64,000 nucleotides of DNA from Oligella urethralis DSM 7531 (GTDB taxonomy: Bacteria; Pseudomonadota; Gammaproteobacteria; Burkholderiales; Burkholderiaceae_B), in assembly GCF_000372065.1 (NCBI RefSeq), contig NZ_AQVB01000011.1, forward strand, positions 1 to 64,000. Direction: 5' to 3'. The notes beneath the pieces are model-generated. The model saw nothing but the letters and a program-made list of their open reading frames with translations. It was not told where the DNA came from and did not search any database. Numbering within the stretch: position 1 is the first letter of the stretch; each line of letters starts with the position of its first letter. A program made the translations under genes and the position numbers. This document shows, one piece after another, positions 1 to 10,441 of the stretch.

Positions 1-263
1 ACATAGACGACTTAAACAATTAGGCTATAAACCACCGTTTGAGTCGATAGCGATGTGGCACTGGAGAAACTCAGCCAGTCCATTAGCTCACTATGCTATG
101 CCGAATAAGTGGTTAGATAGTTTAACGTTGTATGATATGGGGAAAGTTGAGACTGGCTACGTGTTTAGCGCATATGCTAAATGGTAATGTGCATGAGCCG
201 TATACGAGGTCCGTACGTACGGTTCTGTGAGAGGGATGAGGTGCAAACCTCACCCTACTCGAT
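1..263 (+). mobile_element. Group II intron, 3' end only
   Basis: The left edge holds the last part of a bacterial group II intron. The sequence shows the end of a maturase reading frame, then a domain V-like hairpin at 195-225 whose arms GAGCCGT and ACGGTTC pair. A domain VI hairpin follows at 230-260. In domain VI the arms GAG/CTC and AGGG/CCCT flank an unpaired A at 257, seven bases from the inferred 3' end GAT at 261-263, which is where the lariat branch point sits in this family. The 5' part lies outside the window. The insertion point is about 47 bases past the smr stop codon, on the opposite strand, so no gene seen here is broken. The subclass cannot be told from this fragment. Confidence 0.85.
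2..187 (+). CDS. Group II intron reverse transcriptase/maturase, C-terminal fragment
   Basis: This open frame runs in from the window edge and ends at TAA 185-187, giving 61 residues. It contains the segment WHWRNS followed by AMPNKWLD and ends GYVFSAYAKW. These resemble the C-terminal region of group II intron-encoded proteins that helps intron splicing and target binding. The reverse transcriptase domain would be upstream of the window. The frame sits directly before the intron domain V and VI RNA, the usual position for an ORF encoded in domain IV. Whether the full protein is intact cannot be judged. Confidence 0.8.
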   Translation, partial: HRRLKQLGYKPPFESIAMWHWRNSASPLAHYAMPNKWLDSLTLYDMGKVETGYVFSAYAKW

Positions 264-309
264 TGCTTATTTTCTAGCCGCTCTGATGGCTACTAATTGT
301 ATGACAAAG

Positions 310-2020
<1,711 letters not shown>

Positions 2021-2053
2021 TTACAAAAATCATTGTAAGTCCAATTATAATAT

Positions 2054-4552
2054 ATGGCTATGGCTAAAACTTCTAAAACCCCTTACATTGGTCGCGGTAA
2101 GCGTAATATCCGCCTGCGATCGCCTGAGCAAGTATTGATGAACTCACGTTTTATGATGATGTTGCGTGAGGCGCGTTGGGTACTGTATTTGATTGCTGCG
2201 GTATCCTTGGCAGTGATGTTATTTACTTGGCATGCCACCGACCCGGGCTGGGTCAGTACCTCTGGCAGTGATGAGATTCAAAATGCTTTCGGTGCTTTTG
2301 GTGCTTATTTTTCAAGTATTTTATTGTACTTATTAGGCTTTTCTGCCTGGTGGCTAGTCGTGCTGTGCCTCCAGCGCTTATTTGTGGGCTACAAAACCTT
2401 GATGAGCCGTTACGCTAATCTAGATCCAGAGCAGGTTTTGCCAAGCTTAAAATGGCATGTACCGATTGGTTTTATTATGCTGATATTAGGCTCTATCGGT
2501 TTAGAAAGCACTCAGTTGCAAAGTGTTGGTGAGCAGCTACCAGGGCATGCTGGTGGTGTATTAGGGGCCCTATTCTCGGGGCTGTTAATTCGTAATATTG
2601 GCAGTGCGCCGGCGCTATTTGCGATGGCGGCGATGTTCTTTTTTGGTTTTAGTTGGTTTTTTAATTTTTCTTGGCTTAATCTAGCAGAGCGATTGGGTAG
2701 TACGATTGCCGGTCTATTAACTAAGTTTGATCGACTTCGTGCCGAACGCATAGACCGTCGTATTGGTGAAGCGGCCCAAGAGGAGATGGATGAGCAAATC
2801 ACGGCACACAAGGAGCAGTTGCCACCAGCCGATCGCCCATTGAAAATTGAACCGCCGATCAAAGCCTTTCCGATCTCCTCTAAGGCGATTGAAGCAAAGC
2901 AGGCCAAGCTGTTTGATAATCATGCAGCCGCTGTATCGGAGCCAGAGCCTACTGCAAGTGACGCTAGCGCTAGTAGAGATACTACCGTAGCGCCAACTAA
3001 GGCTGCTGTTAAAGCCCCTAGCAAGACCACTCCAAGTTATGCAGCTAGTGGTGATTTACCCGGCTTAGAGCTGCTCGATCCAGCCGCAGATTTTGTGGAG
3101 CCAGTTGGAGAGGATACGATCGAGTATAACTCACGCTTGATTGAGAAGAAGTTGAGTGACTTTAATGTACAGGTCGAAGTGGTTGCTGCTCAGGCAGGTC
3201 CGGTGATTACTCGCTATGAAATTGAGCCCGCTTCCGGGGTCAAGGGCGTACAAATTGTCAATTTGAGTAAGGACTTAGCACGTGCTTTGAGTATGGTGCG
3301 TTTGCGTGTGGTTGAGACTATCCCGGGTAAAAACCTGATGGGGATTGAGTTACCTAATCCGCGTCGCCAAATTGTACGACTAGCAGAGATTATCGGTTCG
3401 CAGGCCTATGAAAAAAGTAAATCACTGCTGACCGTGGCCCTGGGCAAGGACATTGCGGGTAATCCCATTGTTGCAGATTTAGCTAAAATGCCGCATTTGC
3501 TGGTTGCGGGTACCACTGGCTCCGGTAAATCCGTTGGTATTAACGCAATGATCTTGTCCTTATTGTATAAAGCCGATCCCTCGGAGGTGCGCTTGATTCT
3601 AATTGACCCAAAAATGCTCGAAATGAGTGTTTATGAGGGTATTGGGCATTTATTAGCACCTGTTGTGACGGATATGCGCCAAGCAAGTAATGCACTTAAT
3701 TGGTGTGTGGGCGAGATGGAAAAGCGCTATAAGCTGATGAGTAAAATGGGTGTCCGTAATATCGCTGGCTATAACAGCAAGATTAAGGAAGCCGAGGCGC
3801 GCGGTGAAACCATTGATAATCCATTCAGCTTGACACCAGATTCACCTGAGCCTTTAAAGACGCTACCCATGATCGTGGTGATCATTGATGAGTTAGCTGA
3901 TTTAATGATGGTGCAGGGTAAAAAGATTGAGGAGTTGATAGCTCGTTTAGCCCAAAAGGCGCGCGCTGCCGGTATTCACTTGATTCTGGCGACTCAGCGT
4001 CCTAGTGTGGATGTGATTACCGGTCTGATTAAGGCCAATATCCCGACGCGTATTGCATTCCAGGTGTCATCTAAGGTTGATTCACGGACCATTTTGGATC
4101 AGATGGGTGCTGAATCGCTGTTGGGGATGGGTGATATGCTTTATATGCCCCCCGGCTCTGGCCTACCACAACGAGTACACGGTGCCTTTGTGTCGGATGA
4201 TGAGGTACATCGCGTGGTTGAGTACCTCAAGGAGCAAGGTGAGCCGGATTATGTAGATGGCGTGTTAGAGGGTGGCGTGGCTGGTGAGACTGGTGACGGT
4301 CTAGGTAGTGTGACGGGTTTTGCCGATAGTGAATCGGATCCGCTCTACGATCAGGCGGTCGATATTGTCTTACGTACGCGCCGCGCTTCGATTTCCTCGG
4401 TGCAACGTCAGTTACGTATTGGTTATAACCGTGCTGCCCGTTTATTGGAACAAATGGAGCAAGCGGGTATTGTGTCAGCGATGGGTGCCAATAATAGCCG
4501 TGAGATTTTAGTACCGGCTAATACGGGTGCCGATGAGGATGCTGAGGCTTAA
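2054..4552 (+). CDS. ftsK: DNA translocase FtsK
   Basis: Septum-anchored, ATP-driven DNA pump that clears and aligns chromosome ends during division and activates XerCD recombination at dif. The 832-residue protein has an N-terminal membrane part with about four or five hydrophobic helices between residues 43 and 205. A short Ala/Pro/Thr-rich linker of roughly 130 residues follows, then the RecA-like motor with Walker A GTTGSGKS near residue 485 and Walker B IIDELADL. The C-terminal winged-helix gamma domain occupies about residues 765-825 and reads the KOPS sequences. The linker is much shorter than in E. coli FtsK, as is usual outside enterobacteria. A second ATG lies two codons in. It leads an ftsK-lolA-rarA gene set. 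Confidence 0.97.
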   Translation: MAMAKTSKTPYIGRGKRNIRLRSPEQVLMNSRFMMMLREARWVLYLIAAVSLAVMLFTWHATDPGWVSTSGSDEIQNAFGAFGAYFSSILLYLLGFSAWWLVVLCLQRLFVGYKTLMSRYANLDPEQVLPSLKWHVPIGFIMLILGSIGLESTQLQSVGEQLPGHAGGVLGALFSGLLIRNIGSAPALFAMAAMFFFGFSWFFNFSWLNLAERLGSTIAGLLTKFDRLRAERIDRRIGEAAQEEMDEQITAHKEQLPPADRPLKIEPPIKAFPISSKAIEAKQAKLFDNHAAAVSEPEPTASDASASRDTTVAPTKAAVKAPSKTTPSYAASGDLPGLELLDPAADFVEPVGEDTIEYNSRLIEKKLSDFNVQVEVVAAQAGPVITRYEIEPASGVKGVQIVNLSKDLARALSMVRLRVVETIPGKNLMGIELPNPRRQIVRLAEIIGSQAYEKSKSLLTVALGKDIAGNPIVADLAKMPHLLVAGTTGSGKSVGINAMILSLLYKADPSEVRLILIDPKMLEMSVYEGIGHLLAPVVTDMRQASNALNWCVGEMEKRYKLMSKMGVRNIAGYNSKIKEAEARGETIDNPFSLTPDSPEPLKTLPMIVVIIDELADLMMVQGKKIEELIARLAQKARAAGIHLILATQRPSVDVITGLIKANIPTRIAFQVSSKVDSRTILDQMGAESLLGMGDMLYMPPGSGLPQRVHGAFVSDDEVHRVVEYLKEQGEPDYVDGVLEGGVAGETGDGLGSVTGFADSESDPLYDQAVDIVLRTRRASISSVQRQLRIGYNRAARLLEQMEQAGIVSAMGANNSREILVPANTGADEDAEA

Positions 4553-4639
4553 TTACGCTTAGTTACTAATACTTCCATTGCGCTGCCGCATTTCCTGTTA
4601 AAAACAAGCTTTGTTCATGCTTTCCTAAAGGGTTTTTAA

Positions 4640-5368
4640 ATGAATAAATTACAGAAATTAAGCCTATCACTGACCCTGTTCTTAGCCTTGGGTAGTGGTA
4701 CGGCAATGGCCCAGTTCACTGTGAACCCAGACACTTTTCAGGAAGGGGCCGGGCAGGCGGTGGATTTAGGTGAGATCCAATTTACTAAAATCCCCGACGT
4801 CAAAAACACCACCCAAACGGATGCTAAGCAGCAACTAAGGGATTTTGTGAAAAATATCAAATCCGCCACGGGGCAATTTGCTCAACAAGGCGGTGGTACT
4901 AATGCTCAAAAAACACAGTCTGGCACCTTTAGTTTTGAGCGTCCCGGTAAGTTTGTATGGCATGTGAGCAAGCCTTATGAACAAAAGGTGATTTCCGATG
5001 GTCAGCGGGTGTATCAATATGACCCGGATTTGGCGCAAGTCACCGTACGCAATATCAAAGATTCGGTGGGTGCCTCACCAGCCTCAATTCTTTTTGGTAA
5101 TAGTAACTTAGACGATAATTTTAGCGTTGAGGTGTTGCCAGAACGTGATGGTATGGTCTGGTTGAGAGCAACGCCTAAGGTAGCCGATCAGGGCATGGCT
5201 TTTATGGATATTGCTTTTGCCAATAACTTACCGGCCGAATTACGTATTCGTGATTCCTTTGGTCAAACAACGACGATCAAACTTAGAAATTTCAAAGCCA
5301 ACGCTCGCATCCCGGCGAGTGAGTTTACATTTAAAGCGCCCGCCGGTGTGGACGTGGTTAATATGTGA
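4640..5368 (+). CDS. lolA: Outer membrane lipoprotein carrier protein LolA
   Basis: Periplasmic chaperone that takes mature lipoproteins from the LolCDE exporter and hands them to LolB at the outer membrane. The first 24 residues form a Sec signal peptide with a cleavage site after AMA. The body (242 residues in total) contains the family pattern around SGTFSFERPGKFVWH and a conserved C-terminal stretch ending in the FTFKAP segment. It lies between ftsK and rarA, an order common in proteobacteria, and ends 16 bases before rarA. The several lipoproteins in this window would be its cargo. Confidence 0.94.
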   Translation: MNKLQKLSLSLTLFLALGSGTAMAQFTVNPDTFQEGAGQAVDLGEIQFTKIPDVKNTTQTDAKQQLRDFVKNIKSATGQFAQQGGGTNAQKTQSGTFSFERPGKFVWHVSKPYEQKVISDGQRVYQYDPDLAQVTVRNIKDSVGASPASILFGNSNLDDNFSVEVLPERDGMVWLRATPKVADQGMAFMDIAFANNLPAELRIRDSFGQTTTIKLRNFKANARIPASEFTFKAPAGVDVVNM

Positions 5369-5384
5369 TTGATACGAGAAGGCA

Positions 5385-6752
5385 TTGTCTGATTTATTAA
5401 GTCAAGCATATTCTAATTTGCATGCACCTTTAGCCGAACAAATGCGCCCGACCACTTTAAATGAAGTCGTCGGGCAGCAGCATTTATTGGGTGAGGGTAA
5501 GCCTTTGCGTGTTGCCTTTGAAGCGGGCCGCCCGCACTCCATGATATTTTGGGGGCCACCAGGCGTGGGTAAAACCACCTTAGCTCGTTTAATGGCTAAT
5601 GGCTTTGATGCGCAGTTTATTGCCATTTCTGCCGTATTGGGCGGGGTGAAGGATATACGGGATGCGGTCGATCAAGCAAAAATAGCCCAGAGTCAAGGTC
5701 GCAAAACCATCCTCTTTGTGGATGAGGTGCACCGATTTAATAAGGCGCAGCAGGATGCCTTTTTACCTTATGTGGAAAGTGGTCTTTTTACTTTTATCGG
5801 TGCCACTACTGAAAATCCCTCCTTTGAGGTGAATTCGGCCTTATTGTCTAGAGCGCGCGTTTATGTATTAGAGTCCATCAGCGAAGCCGACCTACAGGAG
5901 TTACTGGTACGTGCGTTGAAGCTGTATAACCAGCGTCTTCAAAGCACAGCAGATGAGCGTGGTGTCGAGGCTAAGCTTATCCAGATCGATGAAGTGGCTG
6001 CCGAGCAATTGGTGGCATGGGCCGACGGTGATGCACGCCGTCTCATTAATGTGCTTGAGGTGGTATTAGAATCGGCGGAAAGCGCTCACATCACAGAAAT
6101 TAATGAATCCTATTTAGAGCAGTCCTTACCTAATAATTTGCGTCGTTTCGATAAGGGTGGGGATGCCTTTTACGACCAAATAAGTGCACTACATAAATCA
6201 GTGCGTGGTTCCGATCCGGATGCCGCTCTTTATTGGCTCTGTCGCATGCTGGATGGGGGTGCCGATGCACGATATTTGTCACGACGCATTATTCGTATGG
6301 CGTGGGAGGATATTGGTTTAGCGGATCCGCGTGCCTTACAAATTTGTAATGATGCGGCCACGACCTATGAGCGTTTGGGTAGCCCAGAAGGTGAGTTGGC
6401 GCTAGCGGAGGCGGTGATTTATCTGGCTGTTGCGGCTAAGAGTAATGCCGCCTATATGGCCTATAATCGCGCCAAAGCCTTTGTGCAAAAGGATAAAAGT
6501 CGCCCGGTACCAGTCCATCTACGTAATGCACCAACTAAGCTGATGAAGGAGTTGGGCCATGGCAAGGCTTATCGTTATGCGCATGATGAGCCGCATGGCT
6601 ATGCAGCGGCTGAGCAGTACCTGCCGGATGGCATGGCCAAACCGTCTTGGTATCAACCGGTTGAGCGTGGTTTGGAAATACGTATTGGTGAAAAAATGGC
6701 TTTTTTGCGTGATTTAGATCGTCAATACAAAGCTGCTAAATCAAAGAAATAA
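5385..6752 (+). CDS. rarA: Replication-associated recombination protein A (MgsA/WRNIP1-type AAA ATPase)
   Basis: AAA+ ATPase related to clamp loaders that acts at stalled replication forks, often with SSB. Walker A GPPGVGKT is at residues 57-64 and Walker B with DEVH at 113-116; the sensor segment GATTENPSFE follows. The C-terminal half carries the tetramerisation domain, and the length of 455 residues is typical. The start is a TTG at 5385, supported by GAGAAGG at 5376-5382 and by the lack of a better in-frame ATG. It is 16 bases downstream of lolA, so it is probably translated from the same transcript. Confidence 0.95.
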   Translation: MSDLLSQAYSNLHAPLAEQMRPTTLNEVVGQQHLLGEGKPLRVAFEAGRPHSMIFWGPPGVGKTTLARLMANGFDAQFIAISAVLGGVKDIRDAVDQAKIAQSQGRKTILFVDEVHRFNKAQQDAFLPYVESGLFTFIGATTENPSFEVNSALLSRARVYVLESISEADLQELLVRALKLYNQRLQSTADERGVEAKLIQIDEVAAEQLVAWADGDARRLINVLEVVLESAESAHITEINESYLEQSLPNNLRRFDKGGDAFYDQISALHKSVRGSDPDAALYWLCRMLDGGADARYLSRRIIRMAWEDIGLADPRALQICNDAATTYERLGSPEGELALAEAVIYLAVAAKSNAAYMAYNRAKAFVQKDKSRPVPVHLRNAPTKLMKELGHGKAYRYAHDEPHGYAAAEQYLPDGMAKPSWYQPVERGLEIRIGEKMAFLRDLDRQYKAAKSKK

Positions 6753-6855
6753 AGCGCTTAAGCAACTGTTCTTGCGCACAGTTTGGGCAATCTTTTGTAA
6801 AATCAATATTTCGCTAGAAACGATTTTTACTGCGCTGATTTGGCGCATTAAGTTT

Positions 6856-7413
6856 ATGATTAATCTTCGCAATCCTAAGTTTTTATCATTGGCTGCACTG
6901 TGTTTATTGACAGCCTGTTCAAGTACTAAGCAGCTTGGCAGCATCGATCACGGTGTACGTAAGCAAGTACCGCGGCTAGCTTTTAATCCGGCTGATATCC
7001 GTCAGGGTAGTAATTATACACAGTTGGTGGGACGTGCTTTTATCAGTGATTATAAAAACTACGGTGAGCGTACAGGGGCTTTGATTGATGTGATTTTAAA
7101 TCCAGTTTCTGCGAGCAGCACCCAGTGGTTTGAGGAGGTTTGCCGTCGTGGTAATGTGCTGAGCGGCCCAGTGAGTGAGGCTTATCGTTCACGTATTCGC
7201 ACGGTTAAGACGAATCAATACGGGCAGTTTGTGTTTACCGATGTGCCGCGGGGCGACTACTATTTGTCTGCCAGGATGTACTGGTTAGATACCAAACCCT
7301 TTACGGGACCGGTGCAATACGGCGGTTTAGTCGCTAAAAAAATTAGTTTGAGAGACTCGATTGAGACCATTGATTTACATGATAAGGATCGCTGCCAAGC
7401 GTATTATCATTAA
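6856..7413 (+). CDS. Putative lipoprotein with carboxypeptidase-regulatory-like fold
   Basis: A 185-residue protein of unknown function. It starts with a lipoprotein signal ending in the lipobox LTAC with Cys at about residue 21, so it should be lipid-anchored after processing. The mature part has the pattern TNQYGQFVFTDVPRGDYYL, which resembles the beta-sandwich repeats of the carboxypeptidase regulatory-like superfamily. That is a fold-level impression only. I chose ATG 6856 because the lipoprotein signal begins there; the frame is open further upstream to 6772 but that part looks non-coding. It follows rarA by about 100 bases. Confidence 0.75.
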   Translation: MINLRNPKFLSLAALCLLTACSSTKQLGSIDHGVRKQVPRLAFNPADIRQGSNYTQLVGRAFISDYKNYGERTGALIDVILNPVSASSTQWFEEVCRRGNVLSGPVSEAYRSRIRTVKTNQYGQFVFTDVPRGDYYLSARMYWLDTKPFTGPVQYGGLVAKKISLRDSIETIDLHDKDRCQAYYH

Positions 7414-7452
7414 TTGAAAAATGCTTAGTAAAACCATGATACACAAAATTCA

Positions 7453-7481
7453 TTTTGCTTTTGTTGCCTTTCTTGTATAAT
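7453..7481 (+). promoter_or_regulatory. Candidate sigma-70 promoter for the lipoprotein at 7587
   Basis: A perfect TATAAT lies at 7476-7481 with TTTTGC 17 bases upstream at 7453-7458. It would give a leader of about 100 bases before the ATG at 7587. The -35 match is weak, so this rests mainly on the -10 box and its position in an AT-rich gap. Confidence 0.4.
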
Positions 7482-7586
7482 CCAACTAAGTTCAAGTAAA
7501 GTTTTAGATTCACCATCTAAATCATTGAAATTTAAATAATTTTTTACATTTTCAAATTAATTTAAAGCCTCAAAGAGGATCCATCT

Positions 7587-8126
7587 ATGCAATACAAACG
7601 CGCATTAAAATTTGCCACCTTATCTGCCGTCGTCCTAGCTTTATCTGCTTGCGAGACCTTTGCTTTTAAATCCAATGAAGCGGCAGATGCCGATCAGAAA
7701 GCGGTGGCGGCTAAAACGCCCCAAGCCGCTCCAGTGTCACCTGTGATCGCTAAGCGCCAGGGCACGAATGAGTTAGCAATTTACGTAGGTAGTAAGAATG
7801 CTAAAAAATCAGCCAAGGAGCAATCACTTAAGGTGGGTGATACGCAATACTACACCAGCGGTATTGTGCTAAAGCGTGATGATATCCAAAATGCTTTTGT
7901 TGCTAAAACACTATCGGATGAACCGGCCTTAGCCCTACGTCTAAAGCCTGATTCAATTGCTAAACTTAGCAAAGCTCGTAAGGGCTATAGCCATATCTTA
8001 GCGAGTATTAATGGCAATGTGATTTCTACTGTTGAGGGTGCCAATAGCAATCTGATGGACAGCGTGTTATTGATGCCAATGCCTACGCTGGTGAGCGCAC
8101 GTGATGCGGCTGATTTAATCCGCTAA
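7587..8126 (+). CDS. Putative lipoprotein, SecD P1-head-like domain (paralogue 1)
   Basis: A 179-residue protein with a lipoprotein signal and lipobox LSAC, Cys at about residue 22. After a variable Ala/Pro-rich linker, residues from about 90 onward read TQYYTSGIVLKRDDIQNAFV, then an ALRLKPDS strand and ILASINGNVIS. This order resembles the periplasmic P1 head subdomain of SecD (a strand before an x-x-x-D-I turn, then a strand ending in a D/NGxVIS turn). Function is unknown. It is followed by a strong hairpin terminator and then by a second lipoprotein with the same layout. The ribosome binding site AAGAGGA precedes the ATG well. Confidence 0.75.
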   Translation: MQYKRALKFATLSAVVLALSACETFAFKSNEAADADQKAVAAKTPQAAPVSPVIAKRQGTNELAIYVGSKNAKKSAKEQSLKVGDTQYYTSGIVLKRDDIQNAFVAKTLSDEPALALRLKPDSIAKLSKARKGYSHILASINGNVISTVEGANSNLMDSVLLMPMPTLVSARDAADLIR

Positions 8127-8158
8127 TTGTCGCTACTGCCTAATTAGTCTAAAATTCA

Positions 8159-8200
8159 TTAACAGTTTAGGATGTAGTATCCTAAACTGTTAATATTTTA
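8159..8200 (+). terminator. Intrinsic terminator after the first SecD-head-like lipoprotein
   Basis: Perfect 14-base-pair inverted repeat at 8159-8193 with a 7-base loop, followed by ATATTTTAT. It separates the two paralogous lipoprotein genes into independent transcripts. Confidence 0.8.
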
Positions 8201-8325
8201 TACATTGTTTTATTATTGATCACTTGAGTTCTCACTCTATATGATGTAACTTTAAAATGTTTTGGTAGCGCTGCAGGCATATCAGCGGATCAAATTTTTT
8301 TAATAAATTAAGAGGAACTACGATT

Positions 8326-8835
8326 ATGAAATTATCTCGCAAGTTAGCATTGGCGGTTTTACCAGTGGCTTTCGCCTTAGCTGGCTGCCAAACTACTGGT
8401 ACGACCACAGCGCAAGCTGATGCAGCACAAACAGTACAAGCTGAGTCAGCATTACAGGTTTACCAAGCTTCTGTGACGCCAGTTCAAGGTTTCCGTCCTG
8501 TACAAATTAGCGAGCAGCAAACGATTTATGTGTCAGCTACTCCTGTATTCACAGCGGCAGAGGTTACTTCGCATGACATCGTTGCTGACCAAAATAATAA
8601 TATCTACATCGCGCTTAATGTTAACGACAAGGCTAAAGCAGCTTTAGATGCAGTACCTGATAACCGTGGTTATGCAATTGCTGCCATCAACCGTGCTAGC
8701 AACCAGACAGAGGCCGTTTCTTTCAGCGGTATCCGTCAATCAGCTAACCTATTCTTATTCCGTGTTAGCAATGAAGGCGTTGCTTCTGCGGTAGTTGATT
8801 CAGTGTGGCCACAAACTAATCAAGCTGCTAAGTAA
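8326..8835 (+). CDS. Putative lipoprotein, SecD P1-head-like domain (paralogue 2)
   Basis: A 169-residue protein with lipobox LAGC, Cys at about residue 21, followed by a Thr/Ala/Gln-rich linker. The body repeats the layout of the upstream lipoprotein: QTIYVSATPVFTAAEVTSHD, an IALNVNDKAKAAL segment, then GYAIAAINRAS. The two proteins look like diverged copies of one family. I infer a periplasmic or outer-membrane location; no enzymatic motif is visible. A good ribosome binding site AAGAGGA lies at 8309-8315. The gene has its own strong terminator. Confidence 0.75.
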   Translation: MKLSRKLALAVLPVAFALAGCQTTGTTTAQADAAQTVQAESALQVYQASVTPVQGFRPVQISEQQTIYVSATPVFTAAEVTSHDIVADQNNNIYIALNVNDKAKAALDAVPDNRGYAIAAINRASNQTEAVSFSGIRQSANLFLFRVSNEGVASAVVDSVWPQTNQAAK

Positions 8836-8853
8836 TTAGCTCGCAATTAAGTG

Positions 8854-8886
8854 CAAAAGCCCGGTTTCAAACCGGGCTTTTGTCAT
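8854..8886. terminator. Bidirectional intrinsic terminator
   Basis: A near-perfect hairpin at 8854-8882 with arms CAAAAGCCCGGTT and AACCGGGCTTTTG. The A-run on one side and the T-run on the other let it serve both the lipoprotein gene on the plus strand and the gene ending at 8899 on the minus strand. Confidence 0.88.
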
Positions 8887-8898
8887 TGTGGGGATGTA

Positions 8899-9375
8899 TT
8901 AGTTGCTATCGGCAGCTTCGCATTGCTGTTTGAACTGCTCCATCATCGCTTGGCGAGAGAGTAACTGATCGCTAGGGGCACTTTTGATGCTTTCCGTAAT
9001 TTGTGAGAACATCTCAATATCATCCTGCGTAAATTCATCTAAACCGGCTAGGTACTGCGTGATGGCTTCGGTCGATTTACCCTCTATATGCATATCATAA
9101 ATCACACCGATAGTCTCAGCTGCTTTGCTGCAACTGGTCTTACTCGCCTTTGTGTCATCACTGCTAGCGGTTGCCCCGAAAGCCTCCTCTGGGCTAATTT
9201 CTTGAGGTGTGGTTGCAGTCACTGGGGGAGGAGCGGCTGGAAGCACGAGTTCCTCCTGTGGAGGAATTTGCTGTTCAGCATCACCAAAGAGTGATTTATC
9301 GACGGCGAACCAAACTAGGAATCCAATGGCGGCAATGACCAACAAAAGGATTAGAAAATTAATAATGGACTTCAT
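8899..9375 (-). CDS. Hypothetical membrane-anchored protein
   Basis: A 158-residue protein I do not recognise. One N-terminal hydrophobic helix spans about residues 5-24 and acts as an uncleaved anchor or signal. A Pro/Ala/Thr-rich linker follows to about residue 80, then a helical, acidic C-terminal domain containing two cysteines (in TSCSK and QQCEA) that could form a disulfide in the periplasm. It is convergent with the lipoprotein gene and divergent from the barnase-like gene. AGGATAG upstream of the ATG is a reasonable ribosome binding site. Confidence 0.65.
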   Translation of the reverse strand: MKSIINFLILLLVIAAIGFLVWFAVDKSLFGDAEQQIPPQEELVLPAAPPPVTATTPQEISPEEAFGATASSDDTKASKTSCSKAAETIGVIYDMHIEGKSTEAITQYLAGLDEFTQDDIEMFSQITESIKSAPSDQLLSRQAMMEQFKQQCEAADSN

Positions 9376-9467
9376 GAACTATCCTGTGAACTATACTTAT
9401 AATGGTTGAAAATACGTCTATAAAGCTAAATTGATTATAAAATAGGCGTCTAGCAAAAGGAATAGGA

Positions 9468-10073
9468 GTGAATAAATATCATTCCTTTACTAGGACAAGG
9501 TTGATCATGATTAATTCCACTACCTTAAGAATAAATCACGTGTCGAGCATTTCTTTAGTTAAAAAAATCGTCGTAAGTTTTTTTATCTTGTTGATGATGT
9601 CAGTGCTGAACCATGCCCATGCCTTAGCGCGGGTGCAAAGTGATCCTAATCAGGGCGAGCCATTAATCTCTTTAGAAGAGGCAAATCAACGTTGTGAAGT
9701 GATTTTAGCCATTTTTAATCTAGAGAAGCTGCAGGGGCAGATTAATGTGATTGAGTTAAGTGCTATCGTACGATCTCTGCGAGACGAAGCGAAGTTGCCG
9801 CCCAAGTTCTTGAGCAAAAAAGAGGCGCGTCGCTTAGGCTGGGAGCCGGGTAGAGCCTTTAATGATATTGCCCAGTTACGTGGCAGAGCCCTGGGTGGTG
9901 ATCATTTTGGTAACTATGAGAAGCGCTTACCCGCTGCTAGGTACTATGAGGCGGATTTGGATTATTTGGGTACAAAGCGTAATATGAAGCGTCTAGTCTA
10001 TGAAGATGCGGATCATATGTTTGTCACCATTGATCATTATGAAAGCTTTGAACGGGTGCCAGCATGTCATTAA
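9468..10073 (+). CDS. Secreted barnase-family guanyl-specific ribonuclease
   Basis: A 201-residue protein whose C-terminal 100 residues match the barnase/RNase N1 fold. LPPKFLSKKEARRLGW at about 110-125 and LGGDHFGNYEKRLP at 142-155 are family landmarks. The three catalytic residues of barnase have clear counterparts: Glu161 in YEADLDY, Arg175 in KRNMKRLVY and His190 in TIDHYESF. Residues 30-54 form a signal peptide preceded by an unusually long N-terminus. The start is GTG 9468 with AAGGA six bases before it; an ATG at 9507 would give a more normal signal peptide. Its last 10 bases overlap the start of a barstar-like inhibitor gene. The protein should hydrolyse single-stranded RNA outside the cytoplasm. 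Confidence 0.88.
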   Translation: MNKYHSFTRTRLIMINSTTLRINHVSSISLVKKIVVSFFILLMMSVLNHAHALARVQSDPNQGEPLISLEEANQRCEVILAIFNLEKLQGQINVIELSAIVRSLRDEAKLPPKFLSKKEARRLGWEPGRAFNDIAQLRGRALGGDHFGNYEKRLPAARYYEADLDYLGTKRNMKRLVYEDADHMFVTIDHYESFERVPACH

Positions 10074-10441
10074 GTCTATCCAAAAAGCAGCAACGCCGCT
10101 ATAATGCACGCCAATTAAAAAAGTGGCAGCGCAAAAATAGGCTGATGCCTGCTACTTCTGATAAATGCATTAAGACGCCCCATATTATTCAGCTTGATGG
10201 GATTCAATCGCTTGAGGACTTCTACCGACGTTTAGCTGCGGTCGTGCAGCTACCTGCGCATTGTGCCATGAATCTGGACGCATTATATGATGTGTTGACG
10301 GGGGAGATTAGCGAGAACATTGTTTTTCGCTGGACTGCGATGGCGCAGGATGTAGCAAGGAGTCCTGCGAAGTTAAGCGGCTTGAGTGATTTGTTAAGGG
10401 ATCTACCCCAAGCCGCAGAAAATATCCGTTTTGAGCCTTAG
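10064..10441 (+). CDS. Barstar-family ribonuclease inhibitor
   Basis: A 125-residue cytoplasmic protein expected to bind and block the RNase encoded just upstream. The core contains the barstar hallmark NLDALYDVLTG at residues 70-80. Asp72 and Asp76 match barstar Asp35 and Asp39, the latter being the residue that plugs the barnase active site. The first 35 residues are strongly basic and are an extension compared with the 90-residue Bacillus barstar. The ATG at 10064 overlaps the RNase frame by 10 bases, which suggests translational coupling so that inhibitor and toxin are made together. It is convergent with the doxX-like gene; the two frames overlap by four bases. Confidence 0.88.
   Translation: MSLSLSKKQQRRYNARQLKKWQRKNRLMPATSDKCIKTPHIIQLDGIQSLEDFYRRLAAVVQLPAHCAMNLDALYDVLTGEISENIVFRWTAMAQDVARSPAKLSGLSDLLRDLPQAAENIRFEP

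Noticed and set aside
6772-6855. Upstream extension of the lipoprotein gene at 6856.
   Set aside because: The extension would bury the lipoprotein signal behind 28 residues; the ATG at 6856 gives a normal signal peptide.
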